A model generated the notes under the pieces. It was not told where the DNA came from. It saw nothing but the letters and a program-made list of their open reading frames with translations, and did not search any database. From the NCBI RefSeq assembly GCF_029714185.1, contig NZ_CP121671.1, positions 930,001-994,000 of the forward strand: a DNA stretch of 64,000 nt, written 5' to 3'. Source of the stretch: Halobacillus naozhouensis (GTDB lineage Bacteria > Bacillota > Bacilli > Bacillales > Halobacillaceae). Shown piece by piece: positions 50,082 to 59,297 of the stretch (positions within the stretch are counted from its first letter, which is position 1; every line of letters begins with the position of its first letter). The position numbers and the translations under genes are program-made.

Positions 50082-50546
50082 ATGGGGTATGTAGAAGATT
50101 TAAGACGAATTGTTGGACACCGGCCGCTCATTTTGGTGGGGGCTGTTGTGATGATTGAAAATCGTAATGGTGAAATTCTTCTTCAACAGAGGAAATTCCC
50201 TAAAGACGTTTGGGGACTTCCGGGAGGTCTAATGGAACTTGGAGAATCTACGGAGGAAGCAGCGAAAAGGGAAGTGTTTGAGGAAACTCAGCTTCAGGTT
50301 CATGACTTAGAGTTAATGGATGTATATTCGGGGGCAGATTTTTTCGTTGAGGCGCAAAATGGGGACGAGTACTTTACGGTAACTACGGCTTATGCAACTT
50401 CTTCCTATACAGGCTTCTTAAGGGCTGATCCTGAGGAATCCACACAGTGTTCTTTCGTTGACCCTAAGGTTCTGCCAGTAAATATGGTAGGAAGTCATCG
50501 ACTAATGATTGAGGAATACGTAAAGAAAAAACATCAAATGAATTAA
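50082..50546 (+). CDS. Nudix hydrolase
   Basis: The 154-residue protein has a complete Nudix box, GGLMELGESTEEAAKREV followed by FEETQ, with the metal-binding REVFEE. Such enzymes cleave nucleoside diphosphates linked to another group. The start ATG 50082 lies about 8 nt after GGGAG; the TTG at 50067 has no site of its own. The substrate cannot be told. Confidence 0.87.
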   Translation: MGYVEDLRRIVGHRPLILVGAVVMIENRNGEILLQQRKFPKDVWGLPGGLMELGESTEEAAKREVFEETQLQVHDLELMDVYSGADFFVEAQNGDEYFTVTTAYATSSYTGFLRADPEESTQCSFVDPKVLPVNMVGSHRLMIEEYVKKKHQMN

Positions 50547-50776
50547 TGATCCTGTGGACATGCGAATACCCCCAAGGACATCACCTTTGATGTATGAAAA
50601 TTTCCAGCAACCGCCTCAGCAGTGGTTGGATAGGTTATGAGACAATGTACTTGTGAATAAGCCATACTCACAAGGTTGAGAACGGTTGTCTTACTTCAAA
50701 ACCATTTCATCTAATTCGTGTTGGGAGACAGGGGAGTGAACAGATACCACAATCAGTATGAACCATTAAGCTAAAT

Positions 50777-50811
50777 AAAAGGCTGTCGAGAATGTGTCTC
50801 GACAGCCTTTT
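50777..50811 (-). terminator. Terminator of the Lrp/AsnC gene
   Basis: A perfect 15-bp stem (50777-50791 with 50797-50811) with a 5-base loop touches the last bases of the minus-strand stop codon and is T-rich on the far side. It could stop transcription from both directions. Confidence 0.9.
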
Positions 50812-51277
50812 ATAATTTTAAGCCGCTTCTGCTTTTAAACCGGCGCAGCAATGTATGGCTTTCAACTCTCGTAATCCCCTCAAGTGCATAGAGCTCATTA
50901 TTAATAAACGACTCCAATTCTTTAAAGTCTTTGACTAACACATGCATATGAAGGGTGCTGGGTCCGGTCATTTGATAACAACTGGCCACGTAAGGGTTAT
51001 TTGCTAAATTCTCAGCCACTTCCACTAGTGAACGAGGCTCACAATCCACTTCGAAAAAGGCAGAAACTTTTTTCCCCACCTTTTCACTGTTCACAACCGC
51101 TGTAAACCTTTCAATCACCCCATGCTCAATCAGCTGATTTACTCTCGAACGGACGGCTACGCGTGAGAGCCCGAGAGTTTTTCCTATATCGGCATAAGAC
51201 TGCCGGCCGTCTTCAATTAACAACTCAAGGATCCTTTTGTCTGTATCATCAATTTTCATCTTTAACTCATCTTCCAT
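50810..51277 (-). CDS. Lrp/AsnC-family regulator (YwrC-like)
   Basis: The 155-residue regulator has the Lrp helix-turn-helix (DDTDKRILELLIEDGRQSYA, then IGKTLGLSRVAVRSRVNQL) and an effector RAM domain. It stands divergent to an ABC importer, a YwrD-like gamma-glutamyltransferase and a YwrB/YwrA-like chromate transporter pair. In B. subtilis ywrC encodes an Lrp-type regulator next to the same gene types and is reported to repress the chromate genes. ATG 51277 lies 6 nt after AGGTGG; ATG 51283 directly abuts it. Confidence 0.85.
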   Translation of the reverse strand: MEDELKMKIDDTDKRILELLIEDGRQSYADIGKTLGLSRVAVRSRVNQLIEHGVIERFTAVVNSEKVGKKVSAFFEVDCEPRSLVEVAENLANNPYVASCYQMTGPSTLHMHVLVKDFKELESFINNELYALEGITRVESHTLLRRFKSRSGLKL

Positions 51278-51613
51278 AAACATCCACCTAACATGAGTAA
51301 TAAATCGTTTTGACTAGAATGATTGTATATTTTTCCATTATAACAACCTCGTGTAAAAATAGTAGCACGAAGCAAATTGCCTTTCAAATAATATTTGAAA
51401 TATATGAAAAGAATAAAAAATCTGAATTTTTAACAAAAAGGGGTTTAAAATTTTCTGGTATTACCTTATAATCAATAACAATATCATACGATTGTTAATT
51501 ATATTAAGTTATTTATTGACGATTGTAAACAGTAAGTGGGTGATTTATTTTGAAAGTAAAATAATTAAGTGATATTCCTTTCGAAGTAATATTATTAACA
51601 AAGGAGGGTGAAA
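51278..51613. other. Divergent control region of the Ywr-type locus
   Basis: AT-rich with no gene. It holds the inverted repeat TAACAAT/ATTGTTA (51476-51497) and a possible -35 TTGACG near 51518 with no clear -10. It must contain the promoters of the Lrp-type regulator and of the ABC/ggt operon. Confidence 0.4.
51476..51497. promoter_or_regulatory. Inverted repeat, candidate Lrp/AsnC operator
   Basis: TAACAAT (51476-51482) and ATTGTTA (51491-51497) are a perfect inverted repeat with an 8-bp centre. Its AT-rich nature and placement between divergent regulator and target genes fit an Lrp-family operator. Confidence 0.5.
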
Positions 51614-52555
51614 ATGGTTGGTTTAATAGTAAAACGCTTCTTACAGCTGTTACTTCTACTCTTTGGAATTTCTTTTCTCGTTTTCATGAGCATGCACATC
51701 GCACCTGGTGATCCAGCAACGGTCATTGGCGGCCCTACGGCAACAGAGTCTGATCTCGAGGCCATTCGAGAAGAATTAGGATTGAATCGACCGGTACTCG
51801 TCCAATATGTCGATTACATAAAAGGGGTCGTCCAAGGGGATCTTGGTTATTCATTCCAAAACAATCAATCTGTAGCAGAAGCGATCATGACACGGTTTCC
51901 ACAAACGTTAAATTTGGCAGTGGCCAGTATGATTGTAGCTATATTAATCGGAGTGCCGGCAGGGATTATTTCAGCTATCAGACAGAATTCCTGGTTTGAC
52001 TTTTCAAGTACTACCGTCGCCCTTGCAGGCATTTCCATCCCGAACTTCTGGTTAGGCGCTATGCTCATCCTGATCTTCTCTGTACAGCTGCAGTGGCTGC
52101 CAGTTGGAGGCTTAAGTGCACCTTTCTGGACGATTGAAGGCATCAAACAGCTTATCCTTCCTGCGATAACACTCGGAACAGCCTCAGCGGCTATGATTGC
52201 GAGAATGAGCCGGTCAGCCATGCTTGAAGTGATCCGTGCAGATTACATTCGAACAGCAAAAGCTAAAGGGGTAAAATCCTGGGGTGTGATCTGGGTGCAT
52301 GCCTTGAGAAATGCCATGATTCCTGTAATCACAGTAATCGGGTTAAATTTTGGATTTCTACTTGGAGGGACGATCATAACGGAACAAGTATTCGCAATTA
52401 ATGGAGTTGGCCGGTTAATGATCGATGCGATTGCCGCCCGTGATTTTCCAGTTGTTCAAGGGACTGTGTTATTAGTAGCTACATTATTCGTGGTCGTTAA
52501 TCTGCTCGTAGATATTATTTACGCATTAATTGATCCTAGAATCAGCTACGATTAA
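51614..52555 (+). CDS. Dipeptide/glutathione-type ABC transporter permease 1
   Basis: The 313-residue permease is of the DppB/OppB/GsiC class: KRFLQLLLLLFGISFLVFMS, then MHIAPGDPA is the conserved N-terminus, and the EAA loop YIRTAKAKGVKSWGVIWVHA is typical. ATG 51614 is 6 nt after AAGGAGG; the GTG at 51608 overlaps that site. It is the first gene of a five-gene importer that runs into a gamma-glutamyltransferase gene, which makes glutathione or gamma-glutamyl peptides likely substrates. Confidence 0.9.
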   Translation: MVGLIVKRFLQLLLLLFGISFLVFMSMHIAPGDPATVIGGPTATESDLEAIREELGLNRPVLVQYVDYIKGVVQGDLGYSFQNNQSVAEAIMTRFPQTLNLAVASMIVAILIGVPAGIISAIRQNSWFDFSSTTVALAGISIPNFWLGAMLILIFSVQLQWLPVGGLSAPFWTIEGIKQLILPAITLGTASAAMIARMSRSAMLEVIRADYIRTAKAKGVKSWGVIWVHALRNAMIPVITVIGLNFGFLLGGTIITEQVFAINGVGRLMIDAIAARDFPVVQGTVLLVATLFVVVNLLVDIIYALIDPRISYD

Positions 52556-52573
52556 ATGAAAGGAGGGTGTGTA

Positions 52574-53482
52574 ATGGCAAGTTCAGAATTAATTGGACGT
52601 AGCGGAGTAGAAACAGAGATTAAGAAACAAAAGAAAGAGCGAATGCTAGTCAAGACGATTAAACGAATGCTGAAAAATAAATTAGCTGTTTTTGGACTTA
52701 TCATCATTGCTATTCAGGTAACTATGGCTATTTTCGCTCCTCTGTTCGCAGGATATGATCCAGTGGAACAAGATCTTCCGAATGCCCAGCTTGGCATCGG
52801 GACTGAAGGACATTGGCTCGGCACGGATAATTACGGCAGAGACGTGTGGTCACGGATCGTGTTCGGAGCACGTATTTCCCTTATTGTCGGTGTGACGTCG
52901 GTATCACTCGGTTTAATCGGAGGCGTTTTTCTAGGATTGCTTTCGGGCTATTTTAAGAAACTCGATGGACCGATTATGCGGGTTGTCGATTTATTGTTTG
53001 CTTTTCCTGGTATCCTGCTTGCCATGCTTATTATCGCCATGCTGGGTACCAGCTTAGTAAACGTTGTCATCGCTATTAGTATTTGGTCGATCCCAACCTG
53101 TGCCAGAATCGTTCGAGGTAGCGTGCTATCTGTAAAAAAACAAGAGTATATTCTGGCTATGAGATCACTTGGAGCCAGCAGTACAAGAATATTATTTAAG
53201 CACATTCTTCCTAACTGTATGGCACCGATTATTGTATTCGCTACGATGCGTATGGCAACAGCGATATTGTCCACGGCAGCTTTAAGTTTCTTAGGACTAG
53301 GAGCTCAGCCGCCTACTCCTGAATGGGGAGCTATGATCGCAACGGGGCAGGATTTTATGTTTACGTCCCCGCATTTAACAATTATCCCGGGAATAGCGAT
53401 TATGCTGGTTGTATTTGCTTTTAATGTGGTAGGGGATGGGTTAAGAGATGCCCTTGACCCTAATATGGAGCTTGATACTTAA
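52574..53482 (+). CDS. Dipeptide/glutathione-type ABC transporter permease 2
   Basis: The 302-residue permease is of the DppC/GsiD class: a cytoplasmic N-terminus, then MLKNKLAVFGLIIIAIQVTM, GTDNYGRDVWSRIVFGARIS and the EAA loop AMRSLGASSTRILFKHILPN. ATG 52574 has AGGAGG 7 nt upstream; the ATG at 52556 lies before that site. With the previous gene it forms the heterodimeric channel. Confidence 0.9.
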   Translation: MASSELIGRSGVETEIKKQKKERMLVKTIKRMLKNKLAVFGLIIIAIQVTMAIFAPLFAGYDPVEQDLPNAQLGIGTEGHWLGTDNYGRDVWSRIVFGARISLIVGVTSVSLGLIGGVFLGLLSGYFKKLDGPIMRVVDLLFAFPGILLAMLIIAMLGTSLVNVVIAISIWSIPTCARIVRGSVLSVKKQEYILAMRSLGASSTRILFKHILPNCMAPIIVFATMRMATAILSTAALSFLGLGAQPPTPEWGAMIATGQDFMFTSPHLTIIPGIAIMLVVFAFNVVGDGLRDALDPNMELDT

Positions 53483-53499
53483 AATGGGAGGTTTTTAAT

Positions 53500-55041
53500 A
53501 TGAAAAAACAGTTTGTTCAATGGTTTGCCTGTATTTTATTAGCGATTGTTACTTTAGCAGGTTGTAGTAGTAATGCTTCAGAGAGTGGAAGTGACAGTGG
53601 TTCAGATGTAAGCCAGGAGCTTACCTATGCCACTACTTCAGATGTAGTAGGTCTGTCACCTATTGATACGAATGATTCGGTATCTTCAGCCGTCATTGAA
53701 CAAGTGTATGAAACCTTATTTGTAAGAGACCCAAAAACCATGGAAATTAAGCCGCGTCTGGCAGAATCCTATGAAACCCCTGATGAAACGACATGGGTGA
53801 TTAAATTAAAAGAAGGCATAACGTTTCATGATGGAACACCGTTTAACGCCGAGGCAGTAAAATACACATTTGATCAGTTTATGAGTGAAGAGAGAGCTGC
53901 ACCAAGAGCTTCATTACTTGAGCCAGTTGAATCAGTCGAGGTTCAGGATGAATATACCGTTGTGATCAAGACAAAAGAACCTTATGGTCCATTACTAGCA
54001 GCCCTGTCCCATACGAATGCATCCATTGTAAGTCCGGAGGCTGATAAAAGTGGTGACTTGAATCAGCATCCAGTAGGTACCGGACCGTTCGTTTTTGAAG
54101 AGTGGGTACAAGGGAGCCATGTGACACTTTCTAAAAATGAAGAATATTGGCAAGGGGCTCCTCAGCTTGAGAAGGTTACGATGAAGGTAGTTCCTGAGTA
54201 CTCTACAGCGGTTTCGATGCTACAGACAGGAGAAGTTCAATTCGTAGACGCGATCCCAACTGAACAACTTCCTCGGATCGAGTCACTAAAGAATGTAGAG
54301 GTCCAGAAGAGAGAAGGAACTCCAGTTTATTATTTAGGTTTTAATATGAACAAAGAACCTTTCAATAACATTAATTTCAGAAAAGCAGTTTCCCACGCGA
54401 TCAATCGTGAGGCTTACGTGAAACAATTAAATGGGTTGGGAACAAAGAACGAAAGCATTATTGGTCCAAAAGTGTTTGGCTATGATGAAGGGGCTGCAGA
54501 TGCCGGGTACAGTTATGACCCTGAAAAGGCTAAACAAATAATTGAAGAAAATGGATTTAAAGGCCAGCAAATTACACTGTTAGCTGCAAACCGTGAATCT
54601 TATATGAAGATGGCTGAAATCGTTCAGGCTCAGTTAACAGAAGTAGGATTGAATGTAGAGATTGAAACCATGGAATGGGGAACATTCCTTGAGACAACAT
54701 CTGAAGGAAACTTCCAAATGACTTTCCTTGGATGGTCTAATAGCACAGCAGATGGAAGTGAGCTGCTGTATCCAAACTTGCATTCGGATAACATCGGTTC
54801 CTCTAACCGCATGGGCTATAACAACAGTGAGTTTGATAAACTTGTCGATCAGTCACGAGTAACAGTAGATCAGGAAGTAAGAAAGCAAAAGTTGATGGAG
54901 GCTAATTTAATTGCCATTAAGGATGCTGTCTGGATTCCTATGCATCATGGTGTTGTCACGGTAGCTTACGATAAATCCGTAAAAGGATTACAGATTGACC
55001 CAACAGGACAATGGTCCCTTTATAATGTCCACAGAGAGTAG
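53500..55041 (+). CDS. Peptide/glutathione-type ABC transporter binding lipoprotein
   Basis: The 513-residue SBP family 5 protein has a signal peptide ending in IVTLAGCSSN, then LTYATTSDVVGLSPIDTNDS and the family motifs WVIKLKEGITFHDGTPFNAE, GTGPFVFEEW and NFRKAVSHAINREAYV. It binds its ligand outside the membrane. Length and context fit glutathione/dipeptide-type binding proteins (GsiB, DppA). GGGAGG precedes the ATG, 17 bp after the permease stop. Confidence 0.9.
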   Translation: MKKQFVQWFACILLAIVTLAGCSSNASESGSDSGSDVSQELTYATTSDVVGLSPIDTNDSVSSAVIEQVYETLFVRDPKTMEIKPRLAESYETPDETTWVIKLKEGITFHDGTPFNAEAVKYTFDQFMSEERAAPRASLLEPVESVEVQDEYTVVIKTKEPYGPLLAALSHTNASIVSPEADKSGDLNQHPVGTGPFVFEEWVQGSHVTLSKNEEYWQGAPQLEKVTMKVVPEYSTAVSMLQTGEVQFVDAIPTEQLPRIESLKNVEVQKREGTPVYYLGFNMNKEPFNNINFRKAVSHAINREAYVKQLNGLGTKNESIIGPKVFGYDEGAADAGYSYDPEKAKQIIEENGFKGQQITLLAANRESYMKMAEIVQAQLTEVGLNVEIETMEWGTFLETTSEGNFQMTFLGWSNSTADGSELLYPNLHSDNIGSSNRMGYNNSEFDKLVDQSRVTVDQEVRKQKLMEANLIAIKDAVWIPMHHGVVTVAYDKSVKGLQIDPTGQWSLYNVHRE

Positions 55042-55051
55042 AGGTGAGACA

Positions 55052-56053
55052 ATGGAACAATTATTAGAAGTAAAAGATTTAGTTACCTCATTTCGAACAG
55101 CCGGGCAAAAGGTCCCTGCTGTTCGAGGGGTCTCTTTTTCAGTCGACCGAGGAGAGACGTTGTGCATTGTCGGGGAATCTGGCTGTGGAAAAAGTATTAC
55201 CACCTTATCTGTTATGGGGCTGCTTCCTAACAATGGAGAGATCTCAGAAGGATCGGTTAAGTTTAATGGAGAAGAGTTAACTGTTAAAAAGAAAGATGAA
55301 ATGAGAAGGTTGCGCGGTAATGAGATTTCTATGATCTTTCAGGAGCCTATGACAGCATTAAACCCTGTATTCACTGTAGGCTATCAGCTCATGGAACCCC
55401 TGAAAATACACACAAAGCTATCAAAGGCAGAGGTCAAACACAAGGCCATTGACTTATTAAATCAGGTCGGGATACCCAACCCTGAGAAAAAGTTAAAGCA
55501 ATATCCTCACGAGCTTAGTGGCGGGATGAGACAGCGAGTCATGATCGCGATGGCCCTTGCTTGTAACCCTGCACTTTTGATTGCAGATGAACCTACGACC
55601 GCACTCGATGTAACGATTCAGGCACAAATTCTGGATTTAATTGATGACCTAAAAGAAGACCTGGGGATGGGGGTTGTTATGGTTACCCACGACATGGGTG
55701 TTGTGGCTGAAGTTGCTGATCACGTTATGGTGATGTACGCAGGAAATGTGGTGGAAACGGGAAGCGTGGAAGAAATTTTCGCAAATCCTAGTCATCCTTA
55801 TACGAAAGGTTTGCTCGCGTCTGTTCCCAATGTTGACGATGCGAATCAATTATTAGAAGCGATTCCTGGTTCTTTACCCAATATCAATGAGGAGATTTCT
55901 GGATGCAGATTTCATCCCAGGTGTCCGTTCGCTTCAGATAAATGCAAGCAAGAAGATCCTCCTCATTTCACCTTGAACTCCAGTCATCAATCGAAATGCT
56001 GGTTACTAGAGGAGGTGACCGAACATGAGTCTCGAAACAAAGCCTTTTCTTGA
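55052..56053 (+). CDS. Peptide-type ABC transporter ATPase 1 (DppD/OppD class)
   Basis: The 333-residue ATPase has Walker A GESGCGKS, the signature LSGGMRQRVMIAMA and Walker B LLIADEPTTALDVT, plus the C-terminal oligopeptide domain with four cysteines (SGCRFHPRCPFASDKCKQED) that binds an iron-sulfur cluster in relatives. ATG 55052 is preceded by AGAGGTGAG; the ATG at 54995 lies in the preceding gene. Its end overlaps the next ATPase by 29 bp. Confidence 0.9.
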   Translation: MEQLLEVKDLVTSFRTAGQKVPAVRGVSFSVDRGETLCIVGESGCGKSITTLSVMGLLPNNGEISEGSVKFNGEELTVKKKDEMRRLRGNEISMIFQEPMTALNPVFTVGYQLMEPLKIHTKLSKAEVKHKAIDLLNQVGIPNPEKKLKQYPHELSGGMRQRVMIAMALACNPALLIADEPTTALDVTIQAQILDLIDDLKEDLGMGVVMVTHDMGVVAEVADHVMVMYAGNVVETGSVEEIFANPSHPYTKGLLASVPNVDDANQLLEAIPGSLPNINEEISGCRFHPRCPFASDKCKQEDPPHFTLNSSHQSKCWLLEEVTEHESRNKAFS

Positions 56054-56999
56054 AATGAATCAAGTTAAAAAATATTTTCCTATTAAAAGCAGCTTGCTTA
56101 AAAAAACGAAGGCAAACGTTCAAGCGGTTGAAAATGTATCCATCGACGTATTCGAAGGGGAGACTCTTGGGATCGTAGGAGAGTCTGGCTGTGGTAAGTC
56201 AACTTTGGGCCGAACCATTCTTGGACTTGAGGAACTAACCGGCGGATCAATCAAGTTTCGTGGCGAGGAAATTGGTGGTCTTTCGGAGAAGAAACTGAAG
56301 AAGTATAAAAAGGAAATGCAAATGATTTTCCAGGACCCGTATGCTTCCCTCAACCCCCGCCAGCGTATTGGAGATGCGCTAGAAGAAGCTTTTATTATTC
56401 ATACGAATATGGAGAAGAAGGAGCGTGAACAGAGGGTTCGTGAGCTATTAGTTGAAGTGGGTCTTAAAGAAGACCATGGAGATCGTTACCCGCATGAGTT
56501 CAGTGGGGGCCAAAGACAGAGAATTGGCATTGCGCGAGCCATCTCCTTAAACCCTTCTTTAATTGTATGTGATGAAGCGGTATCTGCCCTTGACGTTTCT
56601 GTTCAAGCTCAAGTGATCCAACTGTTAAAAAAACTGCAAGACAGCCACCAACTGACCTATTTGTTCATTTCACATGACTTGGGCGTAGTCAGACATATGT
56701 GTGACCGCGTGCTTGTCATGTATTTAGGAGCTACCGCGGAGTTAGCACCTGCAGGTGAACTGTATGCCAATCCACTTCATCCCTATACGAAAGCTCTTCT
56801 TTCGGCAATTCCAAGACCGGTACCTGGCAAGAAAAAAGATAGGGTTCGTTTAGAAGGGGATCTTCCTAACCCTGCTAATTACCCGACGGGCTGTCCTTTT
56901 CATACTCGCTGTCCATTAGCCCATGACCGCTGTCGCGAGGAAAGGCCGGATTGGAGAGAGATTGAATCGGATCACTTTGTCGCCTGCCATGAAGTGTAA
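56025..56999 (+). CDS. Peptide-type ABC transporter ATPase 2 (DppF/OppF class)
   Basis: The 324-residue ATPase shows Walker A GESGCGKST, the signature FSGGQRQRIGIARAI and Walker B LIVCDEAVSALDVS, with the C-terminal cysteine domain TGCPFHTRCPLAHDRCREE. Walker B has DEA in place of the usual DEP, as in other DppF/OppF proteins. GAGGTGA within the previous gene is the ribosome binding site. It completes the importer. Confidence 0.9.
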   Translation: MSLETKPFLEMNQVKKYFPIKSSLLKKTKANVQAVENVSIDVFEGETLGIVGESGCGKSTLGRTILGLEELTGGSIKFRGEEIGGLSEKKLKKYKKEMQMIFQDPYASLNPRQRIGDALEEAFIIHTNMEKKEREQRVRELLVEVGLKEDHGDRYPHEFSGGQRQRIGIARAISLNPSLIVCDEAVSALDVSVQAQVIQLLKKLQDSHQLTYLFISHDLGVVRHMCDRVLVMYLGATAELAPAGELYANPLHPYTKALLSAIPRPVPGKKKDRVRLEGDLPNPANYPTGCPFHTRCPLAHDRCREERPDWREIESDHFVACHEV

Positions 57000-57068
57000 G
57001 GGCGCAGCAGTATAGACTAAAAAATACAGAACATGATAGTTACGATATGAATAGAAAGAGGCGAGAGA

Positions 57069-58682
57069 ATGGATCAAATGGATTATCTTTATCAACCATA
57101 TACAGCAAATCGAGTAGCGACTGTCGCAAGCAAGGGGATGGTTGCTACATCCCAGCCCTTAGCATCCCAAGCTGGATTGGATATGTTAAAACAAGGAGGG
57201 AACGCCATTGATGCGGCAATTGCTACGGCAGCTACGCTAACGGTCGTCGAGCCTACATCGAATGGAATCGGCGGAGATGCCTTTGCTCTCGTCTGGACAA
57301 AGAATAAACTGTACGGGTTAAATGGGAGCGGGCATGCTCCGGCCGCATTATCTATAGAAGAACTTAAGAAACGCGGCTATAATGAAATCCCTAAATTTGG
57401 ATTTGTACCTGTAACCGTACCAGGAGTGCCGGGAGCGTGGGCAGAGCTATCGAAGCAATTTGGTAAGCTGCCTTTTAAAGATGTGTTAGCGCCCGCCATT
57501 CGATATGCGGAAGAAGGATTTCCAATATCCCCGGTGTTAGGTAGGTTTTGGAGATCAGCAGCCGAGAAGTTTAAGGAAACCCTTAAAGGAGAAGAATTTC
57601 AACATTGGTTCGATACGTTTGCTCCTAAAGGACGGGCACCCCAAATCGGTGAACAGTGGATTTCCCAAGGGCATGCCAATACTCTGAGAAAAATTGCTGA
57701 TACAAATGCGGAGGATTTTTACCACGGAGAGCTGGCGGATAAAATTGATGAGTTTTCCCAAAAGCATGATGGGTTCCTGCGGAAAGAAGACTTGCAAAAC
57801 TATCAGCCGGAGTGGGTGGACCCGATTTCTGTGAATTACCGTGGATATGACGTTTGGGAGATCCCTCCTAATGGTCAGGGGATCGTAGCTTTGTCTGCGC
57901 TTAATCTTCTAAAGGGTTTTCAAATGGAAGATAAAGAGACAGTTGATACGTATCATAAGCAGATTGAAGCGATGAAATTGGCTTTTGCTGACGGCCAAAA
58001 GTTTGTAGCTGATCCGCGTCATATGAATTTGGATTATACTGATCTGCTTGATGAAGAGTATGCTAGTGAACGTAGAAAGCTCATTAGCGAGCAGGCTCTT
58101 ACTCCTGAACCCGGGCATCCTCCGAAGGGCGGAACGGTTTATTTAGCAACTGCGGATGATGAAGGAAACATGGTGTCCTTTATTCAAAGCAATTATATGG
58201 GCTTTGGTTCAGGTTTAGTCGTGCCGGGTACTGGCATAGCCCTGCAAAATCGTGGTCATAATTTTTCATTAGATGAAAACCATGCGAATGCACTAGCTGG
58301 AAACAAACGATCCTATCACACTATCATTCCTGGCTTTCTTACGAAGGAAAACAATCCTGTAGGGCCTTTCGGTGTTATGGGAGGGTTTATGCAGCCGCAA
58401 GGTCATGTCCAAGTGGTAATGAATACTATTGACTTTCACTTAAACCCGCAAGCTGCCTTAGATGCCCCTCGCTGGCAATGGATGAAAGATAAGACCATAT
58501 GGGTGGAGCCGAATTTCCCTAGTCATATAGCTGAATCCTTAGCGAGAAAAGGGCATCATATTGAAGTGCAGCTTGAAAAAGGGGCTTTCGGGCGCGGTCA
58601 GATTATTTGGCGTGACCAGCAAACCGGTACATTATTTGGCGGTACGGAATCACGGACAGATGGGACCATATCTGCTTACTAA
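57069..58682 (+). CDS. Gamma-glutamyltransferase, YwrD-like, without signal peptide
   Basis: The 537-residue Ntn-hydrolase cleaves gamma-glutamyl bonds, as in glutathione. It should self-cleave before T356 in PPKGGTVYLATADDEGNMVS; the family's GGNAIDAAIA and EPTSNGIGGDAFALVW segments are in place. No signal peptide is present, so it acts inside the cell, unlike secreted Ggt; this and the sequence fit YwrD. It follows the ABC importer by 69 bp and precedes the chromate pair, suggesting that imported gamma-glutamyl peptides are broken down in the cytoplasm. Confidence 0.9.
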   Translation: MDQMDYLYQPYTANRVATVASKGMVATSQPLASQAGLDMLKQGGNAIDAAIATAATLTVVEPTSNGIGGDAFALVWTKNKLYGLNGSGHAPAALSIEELKKRGYNEIPKFGFVPVTVPGVPGAWAELSKQFGKLPFKDVLAPAIRYAEEGFPISPVLGRFWRSAAEKFKETLKGEEFQHWFDTFAPKGRAPQIGEQWISQGHANTLRKIADTNAEDFYHGELADKIDEFSQKHDGFLRKEDLQNYQPEWVDPISVNYRGYDVWEIPPNGQGIVALSALNLLKGFQMEDKETVDTYHKQIEAMKLAFADGQKFVADPRHMNLDYTDLLDEEYASERRKLISEQALTPEPGHPPKGGTVYLATADDEGNMVSFIQSNYMGFGSGLVVPGTGIALQNRGHNFSLDENHANALAGNKRSYHTIIPGFLTKENNPVGPFGVMGGFMQPQGHVQVVMNTIDFHLNPQAALDAPRWQWMKDKTIWVEPNFPSHIAESLARKGHHIEVQLEKGAFGRGQIIWRDQQTGTLFGGTESRTDGTISAY

Positions 58683-58712
58683 AGCCATAAAAGATCGAGA
58701 GGAGATGAGAGT

Positions 58713-59297
58713 ATGATACAGCATTGGAATCTCTTCCTTGCTTTTTTTCGAGTAGGTATGCTCGGATATGGTGGTGGACCGTCCTCAATACCGCTTGTGC
58801 ATAAAGAGGTCGTTGAAAAGTACAAATGGCTGTCCGATGATGATTTTGCTGACATTCTAGCATTGGGAAACTCGCTTCCAGGTCCAATTGCGACAAAAAT
58901 GGCAGGATATATTGGGTTTCGTGTGTGTGGGATCTTAGGTATGTTAAATGCTGTTCTGGCTACGATTATTCCGACCATCACCATCATGATTGTACTGATT
59001 ACTTCATTAAATAGTTTTAGGGATCAATCCTGGGTTAGCGGAATGACCCAAGCTGTCGTTCCCGTGGTCGGGGTCATGCTCGCCACACTCACCTATGATT
59101 TCTTTAAAAAGGCAAAAGGCAACCTGGGGTGGCTCTATACGATTCTATTAGCACTGGGTTCCCTCCTATTAATTGAATGGGTGGGGGTTCACCCTGGGAT
59201 TCTCATTTTTACGCTTCTTCTATCAGCATTGGTGCGGCCAATGGGTAAGAAGGGTGAAGAATCGAAAGCTGCTGTACGTAAGGAGCAATCCTCATGA
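58713..59297 (+). CDS. Chromate transporter half, N-terminal type (YwrB-like CHR domain)
   Basis: The 194-residue membrane protein is one CHR domain: FRVGMLGYGGGPSSIPLVHK, then LGNSLPGPIATKMAGYIGF are the conserved motifs. Short-chain CHR proteins function as pairs of opposite topology. AGGAG precedes the ATG, 30 bp after the transferase gene. The next CHR gene overlaps it by 4 bp. Family members export chromate, but the native substrate here, beside a gamma-glutamyltransferase, may be another anion. Confidence 0.87.
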   Translation: MIQHWNLFLAFFRVGMLGYGGGPSSIPLVHKEVVEKYKWLSDDDFADILALGNSLPGPIATKMAGYIGFRVCGILGMLNAVLATIIPTITIMIVLITSLNSFRDQSWVSGMTQAVVPVVGVMLATLTYDFFKKAKGNLGWLYTILLALGSLLLIEWVGVHPGILIFTLLLSALVRPMGKKGEESKAAVRKEQSS

